NCBI RefSeq assembly: GCF_009720365.1 | Contig: NZ_WBZD01000048.1 | Coordinates: 1-64,000, forward strand | DNA length: 64,000 nt | From: Catellatospora paridis | GTDB taxonomy: Bacteria > Actinomycetota > Actinomycetes > Mycobacteriales > Micromonosporaceae | Direction: 5' to 3' | In this document: piece after piece, positions 44,228 to 52,597 of the stretch | Layout: every line of letters starts with the position of its first letter | Position numbering within the stretch: the stretch's first letter is position 1 | Notes under the pieces: generated by a model | Told to the model about the DNA's origin: nothing | Database searches by the model: none | What the model saw: the letters and a program-made list of their open reading frames with translations, nothing else | Program-made: the position numbers and the translations under genes

Positions 44228-44881
44228 TCAGCCGTTGGCGATCAGCGCGGCGTAGTCGGCGGCGCGCAGCGGCTCCTGGCTCAGCGAGGCGTCCGGCAGC
44301 GGCACGCCGATGCGCGCGCCCTGCTGGGTGAACACCACACCGGTGATGCCGGCGCGGCTGGTCAGCGTGCACACGATCTGGCCGAAGGCCAGCACGTCGT
44401 CGTTGCGTCCGGTGCTCTCGATGCCCGCCGGCAGCTCGACGTGCGCGATGTCGTCGAGCAACTGCACCGACGCGATGACGCCGCGGCCGCCGAGGGCGGT
44501 GCCGAGGCCGCGGTCCTGCTCCGCCTCGGTCGGCCCGGCCAGCAGGTCGCCGAGCAGGTGCTGCGGGTCGGGTTCGGTGGGCAGCCGCCGCTGCACGGCA
44601 ACCAGCGAGCCGTCACGGATCAGGTACAGGCTCTCGGCGGCGGGGCCGGACGCGGCGGCCGACGGAGCCCCCGTCGCCATGCGCGACGGCGTGCCGACCT
44701 CGATGACGCGCGGGGTGTCCTCGACTGGCACCCCGCACCCGGCGACCAGCAGCGCCACCAGTGGCGGCAGCATCAGCAGTGACCGCAGCACCCGCCGCGG
44801 CCTCCGCAGGGACGACGGCAGCACCGGGACGGACCTCGCAGACGGCGGCATCGGCGGGCGAGCCTGAGCGCGGCGGATCAC
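44228..44881 (-). CDS. GerMN-domain lipoprotein of the CseBC unit
   Basis: A 217-residue lipoprotein with a long basic N-terminus, hydrophobic stretch and lipobox VALLVAGC, then a Ser/Ala linker and a GerMN-like domain (LGDLLAGPTEAEQDRGLGTA, FGQIVCTLTSRAGITGVVF). Its GTG overlaps the kinase stop (GTGA), so it is translationally coupled to the two-component system. In Streptomyces the CseBC system also has an accessory lipoprotein (CseA) that dampens signalling. A similar role is inferred here; sequence homology to CseA is not shown. Confidence 0.82.
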   Translation of the reverse strand: MIRRAQARPPMPPSARSVPVLPSSLRRPRRVLRSLLMLPPLVALLVAGCGVPVEDTPRVIEVGTPSRMATGAPSAAASGPAAESLYLIRDGSLVAVQRRLPTEPDPQHLLGDLLAGPTEAEQDRGLGTALGGRGVIASVQLLDDIAHVELPAGIESTGRNDDVLAFGQIVCTLTSRAGITGVVFTQQGARIGVPLPDASLSQEPLRAADYAALIANG

Positions 44882-46242
44882 GAGGCGACCCTCGGCAGGT
44901 CGATACGGAAGCGGGCACCGCCGCCGGGGCGGTCGGTCACGTGCACCCGGCCGCCGTGCGCCTGCACGTGCTGGGCGACCAGGGACAACCCGAGGCCGGT
45001 GCCTTCGCTGTCACCGCGGGCCCCGGCGGTGCGCCCGCGTACGAACCGGTCGAAGATCGACTCGCGGTCGGCCGGGCTGACGCCGGGCCCCTCGTCGTCG
45101 ACCTCGACGTAGTACCCGATCATCCGGCGGCCGCCCAGGCGCACCGCCACCGCGCCGCCGCCGTGGCTTTGCGCGTTGTCGATGAGGTTGACCAGGATCT
45201 GCTCGAAGCGCCGCCGGTCGACCTGCCAGATCGCGTCACTGCCCGGGGCCACCGACACCAGGTTCACGCCGAGTCCGCGGGCCCGGCACAGGCGGCGGGC
45301 CAGCGCGGGCACGTCGACCGAGGCGCGGTCGGCGGCCTGGTCGCTGCGCGACAGCTCGATCAGGTCGGTGACCAGGGCCTGGAACCGCTCGACCTCATCG
45401 GTGAGCAGCGCCGCGGCGGTCGCCGTACGCGGGTCGAGGTGCGCGCGCCGGCGGGCCAGCACGCTCGCGGCCGCGGACAGGGTCTGCAGCGGTGAGCGCA
45501 GCTCGTGGCTGACGTCGGCGGCGAACCGGCGGTCGCGGTCCATGCGCCGCGACAGCTGGTCGACCATCAGGTTGAACGAGGTGGTCAGCCGGGCCAGTTC
45601 GGGTTCGGCGGCGGGGTCGAGCCGGGCACTGTGGTCACCGGCGGCGATCTCGCTGGCGGCGTTGGCGACCGAGGTGAGCGGGCGCAGCACCCGCCGGGCC
45701 GCGTACGAGCCCAGCAGCGCCCCGGCCCCGGCGGTGCCGATCGCGACGAGCGTCAGCACCAGTGCGAGCACCTTCAGCGAGCGGTCCAGCTCGCGCATGA
45801 AGTCGACCTCGTAGAGGGACGTGCCGTCGCCGAGCGGCACCGCGATCACCATGGCGGGCACGCCGTCGACGCGTACCCGCTGGATGCCCGGCTCGCCCTG
45901 GTCGGCCAGCCGTACCAGGCCGTCGGGGATCTCGGCGGCGGTGTTGGCGGTGTCCACCTGGGCGGAGAACCAGCGGCCCTCGCGGCGCAGGAACGCGCGC
46001 CGGTCCGCGCCGGTGTTCAGGGTGCTGAGCGCGGTCAGCGCGTCGGGGGAGTCGGCGTCGAGGCCGGACGCGACGATCGCCGCGTCCAGCGACACGGCGC
46101 GCACCGCCGAGTCCTCCCGCTGGGCCAGCAGGAACCGCTCGGTGAGCTGGTAGGACAGCGCGCCCATGACGGTGGACACGCCCAGCGCGCCGACGGCGAA
46201 GCCCGCCGTCACCCGCGCCCGCAGCCCCGGTTTGCGGATCAT
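44878..46242 (-). CDS. cseC: Sensor histidine kinase, CseC type
   Basis: A 454-residue membrane kinase. Helix 1 (GFAVGALGVSTVMGALSY), an extracytoplasmic sensor of about 120 residues, helix 2 (VLALVLTLVAIGTAGAGALL), HAMP (RRVLRPLTSVANAASEIAAG), HisKA with phospho-His in DVSHELRSPLQTL, and an ATPase domain with LIDNAQSHG, DDEGPGVSP and GTGLGLSLVAQH. The ATG overlaps the stop of the regulator gene by 4 nt. It likely senses envelope stress and phosphorylates the CseB-type regulator. The gene name rests on overall similarity by eye. Confidence 0.85.
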   Translation of the reverse strand: MIRKPGLRARVTAGFAVGALGVSTVMGALSYQLTERFLLAQREDSAVRAVSLDAAIVASGLDADSPDALTALSTLNTGADRRAFLRREGRWFSAQVDTANTAAEIPDGLVRLADQGEPGIQRVRVDGVPAMVIAVPLGDGTSLYEVDFMRELDRSLKVLALVLTLVAIGTAGAGALLGSYAARRVLRPLTSVANAASEIAAGDHSARLDPAAEPELARLTTSFNLMVDQLSRRMDRDRRFAADVSHELRSPLQTLSAAASVLARRRAHLDPRTATAAALLTDEVERFQALVTDLIELSRSDQAADRASVDVPALARRLCRARGLGVNLVSVAPGSDAIWQVDRRRFEQILVNLIDNAQSHGGGAVAVRLGGRRMIGYYVEVDDEGPGVSPADRESIFDRFVRGRTAGARGDSEGTGLGLSLVAQHVQAHGGRVHVTDRPGGGARFRIDLPRVAS

Positions 46243-46916
46243 CTCTGCAGCTTGTAGCCGAGGCCGCGGACGGTCACCAGCCGGGCCGGGGCGCCGGGGT
46301 CGTCCTCGACCTTCTGGCGCAGCCGTCCGATGTGCACGTCGACCAAACGCTCGTCGCCGAAGTCGTACTCCCACACCCGCTCCAGCAGCTGCTGGCGCGA
46401 CAGCACCTGGCCGGCGTGCTCGGCCAGCTCGCACAGCAGCCGGAACTCGGTGCGGGTCAGCGCCACCTGGTTGCCGCGCAGCAGCACCTCCCCGGCCTGG
46501 GGCCGGATCTCCAGCTCGCCGACCACGGAGGTGCGGGGGCCGGGCGCGGTCGCCGCGCGGGCCCGCCGCCGCAACGCCCGCAGCCGGGCGGTGAGCTCCT
46601 TGACCGCGATCGGCTTGACGACGTAGTCGTCGGCGCCGGCCTCCAGCGCGGCGACGATGTCGTGCGTGTCGTCGCGGGCGCTGACCACCACGATCGGCAC
46701 GTCGTCGGCCCGGCGCAGCTCGCGGATGCACTCGAACCCGTCGATGCCGGGCAGCATCAGGTCCACGAGCACGGTGTCGGCGGGCTCGCGGCGCTGGCGG
46801 ACCAGCCCCTCCTCGGCGGTCGCGGCGGAGGAGACGGTGTAGCCCTCATCCTCCAGCGCCAGGGTCAATGACAGGCGGATGCGGTCGTCGTCCTCGATGA
46901 CCAGTACGGCAACCAT
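46239..46916 (-). CDS. cseB: OmpR-family response regulator, CseB type
   Basis: A 225-residue regulator. The receiver domain has the acidic pocket EDDD, phospho-Asp in VLVDLMLPGIDGFE and the switch Lys in DDYVVKPIAVKEL. The winged-helix DNA-binding domain ends with RLVDVHIGRLRQKVEDDP and VRGLGYKLQR. In Streptomyces CseB activates the gene for the envelope-stress sigma factor SigE. No sigma gene is in this window, so the target lies elsewhere or is different. It is first in the three-gene regulator-kinase-lipoprotein unit. Confidence 0.88.
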   Translation of the reverse strand: MVAVLVIEDDDRIRLSLTLALEDEGYTVSSAATAEEGLVRQRREPADTVLVDLMLPGIDGFECIRELRRADDVPIVVVSARDDTHDIVAALEAGADDYVVKPIAVKELTARLRALRRRARAATAPGPRTSVVGELEIRPQAGEVLLRGNQVALTRTEFRLLCELAEHAGQVLSRQQLLERVWEYDFGDERLVDVHIGRLRQKVEDDPGAPARLVTVRGLGYKLQR

Positions 46917-46923
46917 GGCCGCA

Positions 46924-48372
46924 TCATCGCCCAACAACCCGCCGTGCGGCCAGTGGCGGCCCGCCGACCTCGTACCCGCCGGGCCGGGTGTGCCGGGCGT
47001 GACCGCCCGCGGGCAGCCGCCGGGCGCGCCGCTCCGGCGTCGCCGCCACGCCGACACCGCGCGTCCCCATCGCGGTGATCAGGTGTTCGGCCCAGCCGTC
47101 GAGCGCGGGCGGGGCGTCGGCGTGCCGGGCCCGCGGGGCCGGCCCGTAGCGGCCCGTGGCCTGCGCGATGGCGTCGGCGAAGGAGCCGGTGTCGTGCGGG
47201 TTGACCGCGATCGCGCCCGGCAGGTCGGTGACACCGCTGGTCAGCTCGCTGACCACGACCGTCGCGCCGAGCTCGCCGCGGGCCGCGATGAACTCGTGCG
47301 CGGCCGTCACGGTGCCGTGGTGGGTCGGCGTGACCAGCATGCCGTCGCAGGCCAGGTACAGCGCGGCCAGGTCGCGGCGGTCGGGCTCGGCGCGTACGTA
47401 GTGGACGACCGCCTGCCCGACGCTGGCGTGCGTTCCGTTGATCTTCGCGATGAGCCGGTCGACGCGTTCGCGCTGCGCGTCCTCGGCCGGGGTGCGCGGA
47501 TCGCCGCAGGCCACGTGCAGCAGCGCGACCTCGCCCGGGGCGGGCCGGTGCTCGGCGAGGAACCGTTCGAAGGCGTGCAGCCGCTGCTCGACGGCGTCCG
47601 CGGGATCCCACCCGGCGACCGACAGCAGCACCGTCCCGGTCACTCGCATCGCCTCGCGGACCCGCCCGCCGGCCGCCCGGACCGGGGCCAGCCGGCCCAG
47701 CCGCCGGGCTCCCGCGGTGTCGGGGGGCAGGGGATACGCGATGACCCGCAGTGCCCGGTGTCCGAGCGTGATGCGGCCGTCGCGCACCGGCAGGCCGTGC
47801 ACCCGCTCGGCGAGGTCCAGCAGGTTGTCCACGGCGCGGTGGTGCGGCAGCGCGATCACGTCCGCCCCGAGCAGCCCGGACAGCAGTGCCCGGTGCTCGG
47901 GCAGCCGGGCGAACGACTCCGCGGGCGGGAACGTGCTGTGCAGGTGCGCGACGACGGTCAGGTCCGGACGCATCCGGCGCAGCATGCGCGGGAGCAGCTG
48001 CAGCTGGTGGCCGTGGGTCCACACCGTCGCCGAGGCCGACGCCGACGCGGCCACGGCGGCGGCGACCCGGCGGTTGACCGCCAGGTAGCTCTCGAACCAG
48101 CCGCTCGGGAAGTCGACGGGCTGGTGGTGGCACAGGGAGCGGAGCAGGCTCGCGCCGAGCGCGGCGGCGTCGGCCCGCGCGGGCGGGTTAACGCCGAGCA
48201 CGCCGTCGCCGGAGCCCTCGCCGCCGGCGGGCGCCCACGCCCCGGACCTGCCCGCGACGAGCGGCCGCAGCGACGCCAGCGCGGCGTCGACGTGGTCGCG
48301 GCTGTCGTCGGGATCGGCTGCGGGCAGGCGGTCCGTGGCCACGACCAGGCCGTACCGTCGCCCGCGGCTCAC
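46924..48372 (-). CDS. Trehalose-6-phosphate synthase-like (GT20) protein with degenerate active site
   Basis: A 482-residue protein with the OtsA-like GT-B layout: SGWFESYLAVNRRVAAAVAA, then VWTHGHQLQLLPRMLRRMRP and VAHLHSTFPPAESFARLPE (compare WVHDYHL and HxPFP of OtsA). The donor-site segment that reads SVDRLDYTKG in OtsA is SVAGWDPADAV here, and the DGMNLV.KE loop is HHGTVTAAHEF, so the key Arg/Lys and Asp are lost. It may bind a different donor or be a regulatory relative. Its GTG overlaps the STAS stop (GTGA), so the two proteins are coupled. Confidence 0.75.
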   Translation of the reverse strand: MSRGRRYGLVVATDRLPAADPDDSRDHVDAALASLRPLVAGRSGAWAPAGGEGSGDGVLGVNPPARADAAALGASLLRSLCHHQPVDFPSGWFESYLAVNRRVAAAVAASASASATVWTHGHQLQLLPRMLRRMRPDLTVVAHLHSTFPPAESFARLPEHRALLSGLLGADVIALPHHRAVDNLLDLAERVHGLPVRDGRITLGHRALRVIAYPLPPDTAGARRLGRLAPVRAAGGRVREAMRVTGTVLLSVAGWDPADAVEQRLHAFERFLAEHRPAPGEVALLHVACGDPRTPAEDAQRERVDRLIAKINGTHASVGQAVVHYVRAEPDRRDLAALYLACDGMLVTPTHHGTVTAAHEFIAARGELGATVVVSELTSGVTDLPGAIAVNPHDTGSFADAIAQATGRYGPAPRARHADAPPALDGWAEHLITAMGTRGVGVAATPERRARRLPAGGHARHTRPGGYEVGGPPLAARRVVGR

Positions 48373-48719
48373 GGTGTCACCTGCCGCGGCGGTTCGGGCT
48401 CCGGGTTGAGCACCTGCAGCACCCGGTCGACGCGGGCCAGCTTCAGGTTGCGCCGCGCCCGCGCGGACGGCGAGCGCAGCGCGACGGTGCCGCCGTCGCG
48501 CATGGCCCGGCGGTGGGTGTCCAGCAGCAGCAGGATGCCGGCCGCGTCGATCAGCTCGCAGTCGGCGAGGTCGATGACGAGCTGGCGCGGGTGCAGCGCC
48601 AGGGCCTCCTCCAGCACGTCGTTCACGCTCGGCGCGGACCGCACGTCCAGATCGCCGCGTACCTGCACCTCGACCAACGGCACGACCTGCGTCGCGCCGG
48701 CGGGGACCACGTCGTCCAC
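48369..48719 (-). CDS. STAS-domain protein
   Basis: A 116-residue anti-sigma-antagonist-type protein (VEVQVRGDLDVRSAPSV, LVIDLADCELIDAAGILLLL). The Ser phosphorylation site of RsbV-type proteins is replaced: DAAG instead of DSSG, so it cannot be switched off by the usual kinase. The start GTG 48719 is chosen because AGGAGGTGA lies just upstream; ATG 48770 is in frame but without support. It is translationally coupled to the GT20-like gene, an unusual partnership. Confidence 0.83.
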   Translation of the reverse strand: MDDVVPAGATQVVPLVEVQVRGDLDVRSAPSVNDVLEEALALHPRQLVIDLADCELIDAAGILLLLDTHRRAMRDGGTVALRSPSARARRNLKLARVDRVLQVLNPEPEPPRQVTP

Positions 48720-48780
48720 CGTCACCTCCTGGAATGGACCCCGAGCCTTACCCGCCGGTACGGCGATCATCCGGCGGAAC

Positions 48781-48801
48781 TGTGACAGTTGTGTGACAGT
48801 T
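48781..48801. promoter_or_regulatory. Direct repeats TGTGACAGTT with 11-bp period
   Basis: TGTGACAGTT occurs at 48781-48790 and again at 48792-48801, one helical turn apart. They lie between the divergent STAS and PNPOx-fold genes. The spacing fits tandem binding of an OmpR-type regulator; the CseB-type protein encoded nearby is a candidate. Confidence 0.45.
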
Positions 48802-48947
48802 CCGCTGTTTCGTGTCAGGACTCGGTGTTCCGGCCGTCCGGGCGGTCAGGTTGGAGGTCCGGACCGGACCGCGACGGCGCGGGGCGGGGGCTGTGCCGCC
48901 TGCCGAGTAGGCTGCTGACCAGGATCGCCGACGGGGAGGACCTGATC

Positions 48948-49574
48948 ATGAGCGCGAGTCCGCATCGGATCACGACACCGGAACAGCTGCGCGCGCTGCT
49001 GGGGGAGCCCACCGCGGCGGCCGCCGGCAAGACCCGCACCAGCCTGCACGAGCACGACCGGACGTGGCTGGCCGCGTCGCCGTTCTGCCTCGTGGCCACC
49101 GCGCACGCCGACGGCAGCTGCGACGTGTCGCCCAAGGGCGATCCGGCCGGCTTCACGCTGGTGCTCGACGACACCACCATCGCGATCCCGGAGCGTCCGG
49201 GCAACCGGCGCGCCGACGGGTTCTTCAACATCCTGTCGAACCCGCAGGTCGGCCTGCTGTACGTGATCCCGGGCCGGACGGACACGCTGCGCATCAACGG
49301 GCACGCGGAGCTGGTCTCCGACGCTCCGTTCTTCGACGACATGGTGGTCAAGGGCCACCGGCCGCAGCTGGCCGTGATCGTGTCGATCGAAGAGGTGTTC
49401 TATCACTGCTCGAAGTCGTTCCTGCGTTCGGCGTTGTGGAAGCCCGAGGGCTGGCAGCCGGACGCGGTCCCGTCGCGGCCGCAGCTCGCGCGGACCTTCG
49501 AGCGTCCGCACCAGTCCATTGAGGAGCTGGAGGCCCACTACGGGCCCGGCTACGAGGAGAAGATCTACAGCTGA
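48948..49574 (+). CDS. Pyridoxamine 5'-phosphate oxidase-family flavin/haem-binding protein
   Basis: A 208-residue split-barrel protein (SPFCLVATAHADGSCDVSPK, RADGFFNILSNPQVGLLYVI, LRINGHAEL), of the type annotated MSMEG_1061-like in actinobacteria. Such proteins bind FMN or F420 and reduce small substrates. GGGGAGGA lies about 8 nt before ATG 48948. The C-terminal CSKSFLRSALWKPEGW is conserved in the subfamily. Substrate unknown. Confidence 0.85.
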   Translation: MSASPHRITTPEQLRALLGEPTAAAAGKTRTSLHEHDRTWLAASPFCLVATAHADGSCDVSPKGDPAGFTLVLDDTTIAIPERPGNRRADGFFNILSNPQVGLLYVIPGRTDTLRINGHAELVSDAPFFDDMVVKGHRPQLAVIVSIEEVFYHCSKSFLRSALWKPEGWQPDAVPSRPQLARTFERPHQSIEELEAHYGPGYEEKIYS

Positions 49575-49653
49575 AATACGCCCGGCGGGTGATATCGGCC
49601 GGGTGAGCAGGCAGGTAGCGTCAGGGCCGATCCCCGAATGGGAGGTGTCGGAC

Positions 49654-50085
49654 ATGTCAGGCTTGCCGCTCCACGACTTGCGCCAGGTGCCCGACGAGAC
49701 GCTCTACCTGCGCTTGATCGTGCTGCGCAGGCACTTCCCGGATGACTTCGATGCCGAGGACTACGACTACCGCCGCAACGTGTGGGAGGCGGCCAACCGC
49801 GCCGTGCAGGGGGAGATCCGTCGCCGCCGGGCCGAGCCGCCGAAGTGGTGGGTCGCCGAGCGCGGTGAGCCGGCGGAGGTCCGGCAGCGCCGGTTCGGCA
49901 CGATCGTCGCCTACCTCGTCGGGGGCGGGCTGGTGGTGCTGCTGTCGGGCATCCCGTACCTCGCCGTGCCGCTGATGGTGACCGTGCTGGCCAGCGGCGC
50001 CACCTGGCTCGTGCCGGAGGTGCTGCGCAACCAGCGCCAGCCGTTCCTGCAGCCCATCCCGCGCCCCCGGCTGCCCCGGGACTGA
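49654..50085 (+). CDS. Hypothetical membrane protein
   Basis: A 143-residue protein: a soluble N-terminal half (LRQVPDETLYLRLIVLRRHF, then PDDFDAEDYDYRRNVWEAAN) and two close hydrophobic helices (FGTIVAYLVGGGLVVLLSGI, VPLMVTVLASGATWLV). The ATG at 49654 is supported by GGGAGGTG; an upstream GTG at 49603 is in frame. No family recognised. Confidence 0.72.
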   Translation: MSGLPLHDLRQVPDETLYLRLIVLRRHFPDDFDAEDYDYRRNVWEAANRAVQGEIRRRRAEPPKWWVAERGEPAEVRQRRFGTIVAYLVGGGLVVLLSGIPYLAVPLMVTVLASGATWLVPEVLRNQRQPFLQPIPRPRLPRD

Positions 50086-50122
50086 GCCACGGACCCGGCC
50101 GAGCCGCCCCGGAGGCCGTCGC

Positions 50123-51103
50123 TCAGCCGGGCGCGAGGCGGAACGTGTGCACGCTCTGCCAGTGCCGGCCGGTCACCAGCCGCAGCTGACCGGTGCCCAG
50201 CTCGTACGTCACCGACCAGCGGGTGTTCGACTGGGACACCGCCCGCAGCAGGCCCATCGCGTCCACCTCGGTCACCGTGCCGCCGGAGCGGCCGAGCGAG
50301 TCGGTGAGGATGCGGTAGCGCTGGTCATGACGCCGCTCCTGCTCGCCGACGCCGATGAGCGGGACGTTCGTCAGCGCCTGCCACGGGCCGGTGCGGCGCT
50401 CGACCTGCTGCCGTCCGGCGGTGAACTCGACCAGCGCCGACGCGCCCGAGGCGTCCGCGAGCAGGTAGTGCAGCGGCGGACCGCCGGTGAAGTCGATGTT
50501 GTGCCGGTCGAACACGGCCAGCGCCTCGTCGACCGTGGCCGCCTGGTCCAGGACCAGGCGCAGGATGCGTACGCTGCCCACGGTCGGTTTGGCCGGGTCG
50601 GGCGTGGCGGATGCGCCCTCGTCGGCGGCCATGCCCACGGCCAGCCCGCGCTCATTGAGCCCGTCGAACGGCAGCAGCGGTGCGTCGAGCAGGCGGCGGT
50701 CGCCCTGCGGGTCGTCGGCGGCGGTCAGTCCCAGGTAGCGCAGGTCGACCAGGGAGATCGAGGCGTACCCGTCCGGCGGGTCGGCCCGCAGCACCAGCGC
50801 CGGGTTCGGGTCCCAGTCGAAGTTGCGCCCGAACATTGGCCGGGCCGGGTCGCCGAAGGCGGCGAACAGCGAGCACCCGAACGGCGTCGCGGCCGTCGGC
50901 TGCGGGCCGGGTGCCGAGGTGTCGTAGTCGCCGGTGTAGGTCATCTCGTACAGCGGCAGGTCGTCGACGCGCCGCAGGCTGGCCAGCGTGGCGTCCGCCT
51001 CGGCGGCCGACTGCCGTGACGCCGCGCCCGGCGCGGGCGGGGACGACGGTGCGGGGGTGCACGAGGCCAGGACGAGCAGCAGCGCGAACCCGAACCGTCT
51101 CAT
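50123..51103 (-). CDS. Cys N-terminal-nucleophile (choloylglycine/penicillin V acylase-like) lipoprotein
   Basis: A 326-residue exported protein with lipobox LVLASC. The block TPFGCSLFAAFG followed by MFGRNFDWDPNP is typical of linear amide C-N hydrolases (Ntn fold), with the Cys as candidate nucleophile and Arg/Asp in RNFDWD. Ntn hydrolases normally expose the nucleophile as residue 1 after processing. Here Cys sits about 55 residues into the mature protein, so it must either be cleaved there or belong to a variant that does not need it. Role: hydrolysis of amides such as N-acyl compounds outside the membrane. Confidence 0.78.
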   Translation of the reverse strand: MRRFGFALLLVLASCTPAPSSPPAPGAASRQSAAEADATLASLRRVDDLPLYEMTYTGDYDTSAPGPQPTAATPFGCSLFAAFGDPARPMFGRNFDWDPNPALVLRADPPDGYASISLVDLRYLGLTAADDPQGDRRLLDAPLLPFDGLNERGLAVGMAADEGASATPDPAKPTVGSVRILRLVLDQAATVDEALAVFDRHNIDFTGGPPLHYLLADASGASALVEFTAGRQQVERRTGPWQALTNVPLIGVGEQERRHDQRYRILTDSLGRSGGTVTEVDAMGLLRAVSQSNTRWSVTYELGTGQLRLVTGRHWQSVHTFRLAPG

Positions 51104-51158
51104 GGCTCCACAGTGGCACGGTCGGCGTCGATGGGACAGGGGCCGGATCGGGGGTGCC

Positions 51159-51431
51159 TCAGGCGAGGGCGTTGCGGTTGGCGGGGCGCACCGGCAGCCG
51201 CCGCCGCGAGCGGCGCGGGCGCAGCACCCGGTCGGCGTGGTGGCGCAGCCCCGTGCGCAGCACCCGGACCGGACGCCGGGCGGAGCGGATGAAGGCCCGT
51301 GCGGGAAGGCGCGTGGCGGACAGGGCCCGCTCGGTCCGGCGCTTGCGGGCGGCGGCTCGCCGGCGCAGGGCCAGCAGCAGGAGGTATGCCCCGGCCAGTG
51401 TGCCGCCCAGCATCACGTCCGTCGCCGTCAT
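51159..51431 (-). CDS. Small basic membrane protein
   Basis: A 90-residue protein with one N-terminal helix (TATDVMLGGTLAGAYLLLLA) and a strongly Arg-rich tail (RRRAAARKRRTERALS...RPRRSRRRLPV). GGGAGGGG precedes ATG 51431. The tail could bind nucleic acid or the inner membrane surface. No family recognised. Confidence 0.55.
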   Translation of the reverse strand: MTATDVMLGGTLAGAYLLLLALRRRAAARKRRTERALSATRLPARAFIRSARRPVRVLRTGLRHHADRVLRPRRSRRRLPVRPANRNALA

Positions 51432-51580
51432 GGGTCCCACCCCTCCCGAATCCACCGTGTGAGCCATGTCCTCACCGCACCAACGACAAACGTGAGTGAG
51501 CCGTTATTACTTCCCGTAGTCGCGTACGTCACGGTTCGGCGAACATCGCGCCGTCTCGGCTGTGACCTGGTCGCTCCCGG

Positions 51581-51606
51581 GTTTGCCGTGGCCGCCAGTG
51601 GGGCAG
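51581..51606 (+). promoter_or_regulatory. Possible sigma-B-type promoter of csbD
   Basis: GTTT (51581-51584), 16 nt, GGGCAG (51601-51606) approximates GNNT-N14-16-GGGYAY. CsbD genes are typically under general-stress sigma control. The rest of 51432-51643 shows an AT-rich patch but no gene. Confidence 0.35.
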
Positions 51607-51643
51607 ATCGATGAAGCACGACCAGCTACGAAGGGATGTTCCG

Positions 51644-51859
51644 ATGGGTACGGTCGATTCTGCCAAGCACCATCTCCAGAGCCTCAAGGGCAAGGTGAAG
51701 GAGCGCGTCGGCGACGCGACCGACAACCACAGCCTGCAGGCCGAGGGCATCGCCGACCAGGCGAAGGCCGCGGCCGGCAAGGCCGCCGACGATGTGCGCG
51801 ACGCCGTGCGCGGCCGCGACGACGAGCGTGACGGCACGCGCGACGACGCCAAGAACTGA
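51644..51859 (+). CDS. CsbD-family stress protein
   Basis: A 71-residue, highly charged, helix-forming protein (LKGKVKERVGDATDNHSLQA, EGIADQAKAAAGKAADDVRD) of the CsbD family, small general-stress proteins of unknown mechanism. ATG 51644 is preceded by AAGGGA about 9 nt upstream. An in-frame ATG at 51611 lacks a ribosome site. Confidence 0.88.
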   Translation: MGTVDSAKHHLQSLKGKVKERVGDATDNHSLQAEGIADQAKAAAGKAADDVRDAVRGRDDERDGTRDDAKN

Positions 51860-51872
51860 TCTCGGCTGATCC

Positions 51873-51910
51873 GAGGCGGGCCGGTCTCCCCGTGGAGGCC
51901 GGCCCGCCTC
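51873..51910. terminator. Bidirectional terminator between csbD and the response regulator
   Basis: 51873-51889 pairs with 51894-51910 (17 bp, one G-T type mismatch, 4-nt loop). It lies between convergent genes and can serve both. Confidence 0.75.
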
Positions 51911-51925
51911 GTGCCGCCGCCCGGG

Positions 51926-52597
51926 TCAGGCCGCCGGTGGGCCGGGGGAGTCGTCGAGGCGGGCGTCGTGGACCAGGATCGCCGCCTGCACCCGGTTGGT
52001 CAGGCCGAGCTTGGCCAGCGCCCGGCTGACGTGCGCCTTCACCGTCGCCTCGGCCATGTCCAGCTCGCGGGCGATGTCGGCGTTCGACAGGCCGCGGGCG
52101 ACCGCGCGCACCACCTCGCGCTCGCGGTCGGTGAGCACCGCCAGGCGCGCTCGGGCCTGGTCGGCCACCGACGGCCCGCGCTCGGCGAACGAGCTGATCA
52201 GGCGGCGGGTGACCGTAGGGGCGAGCATCGCGTTGCCGGCCGCGACGGTGCGCACCGCTTCCGCGAGGTCGCGCGGCGGGGTGTCCTTGAGCAGGAAGCC
52301 GACCGCGCCGGCGCGCAGCGCGCCGTGCACGTACTCGTCCTGGTCGAACGTGGTCAGCATGATCACGCGGGGCGGGTCGGGCAGCCGGGCGACCGCGGCC
52401 GCGCCGGTCAGCCCGTCGGTGCCCGGCATGCGTACGTCCATCAGCACCACCTCGGGCCGGTGCCGCCGGGCGGCCTCCACCGCCTCGGCGCCGTCGCGGG
52501 CCTCGGCGACGACGGCGATGTCACCGGCCGCCTCCAGAATCATCCGCAGCCCGGAGCGCACCAGCGCCTCGTCGTCGACGATCAGCACCCGGATCAC
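51926..52597 (-). CDS. NarL/LuxR-family response regulator
   Basis: A 223-residue regulator with receiver motif VIRVLIVDDEALVRSGLRMI, phospho-Asp in VVLMDVRMPGTDG, Lys in GFLLKDTP and a C-terminal LuxR helix-turn-helix (LTDREREVVRAVARGLSNAD, MAEATVKAHVSRALAKLGL). GTG 52597 overlaps the kinase stop codon (GTGA). With the kinase it probably controls the divergent ABC exporter, a common actinomycete layout for antibiotic or cell-envelope stress detoxification. Confidence 0.92.
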   Translation of the reverse strand: MIRVLIVDDEALVRSGLRMILEAAGDIAVVAEARDGAEAVEAARRHRPEVVLMDVRMPGTDGLTGAAAVARLPDPPRVIMLTTFDQDEYVHGALRAGAVGFLLKDTPPRDLAEAVRTVAAGNAMLAPTVTRRLISSFAERGPSVADQARARLAVLTDREREVVRAVARGLSNADIARELDMAEATVKAHVSRALAKLGLTNRVQAAILVHDARLDDSPGPPAA

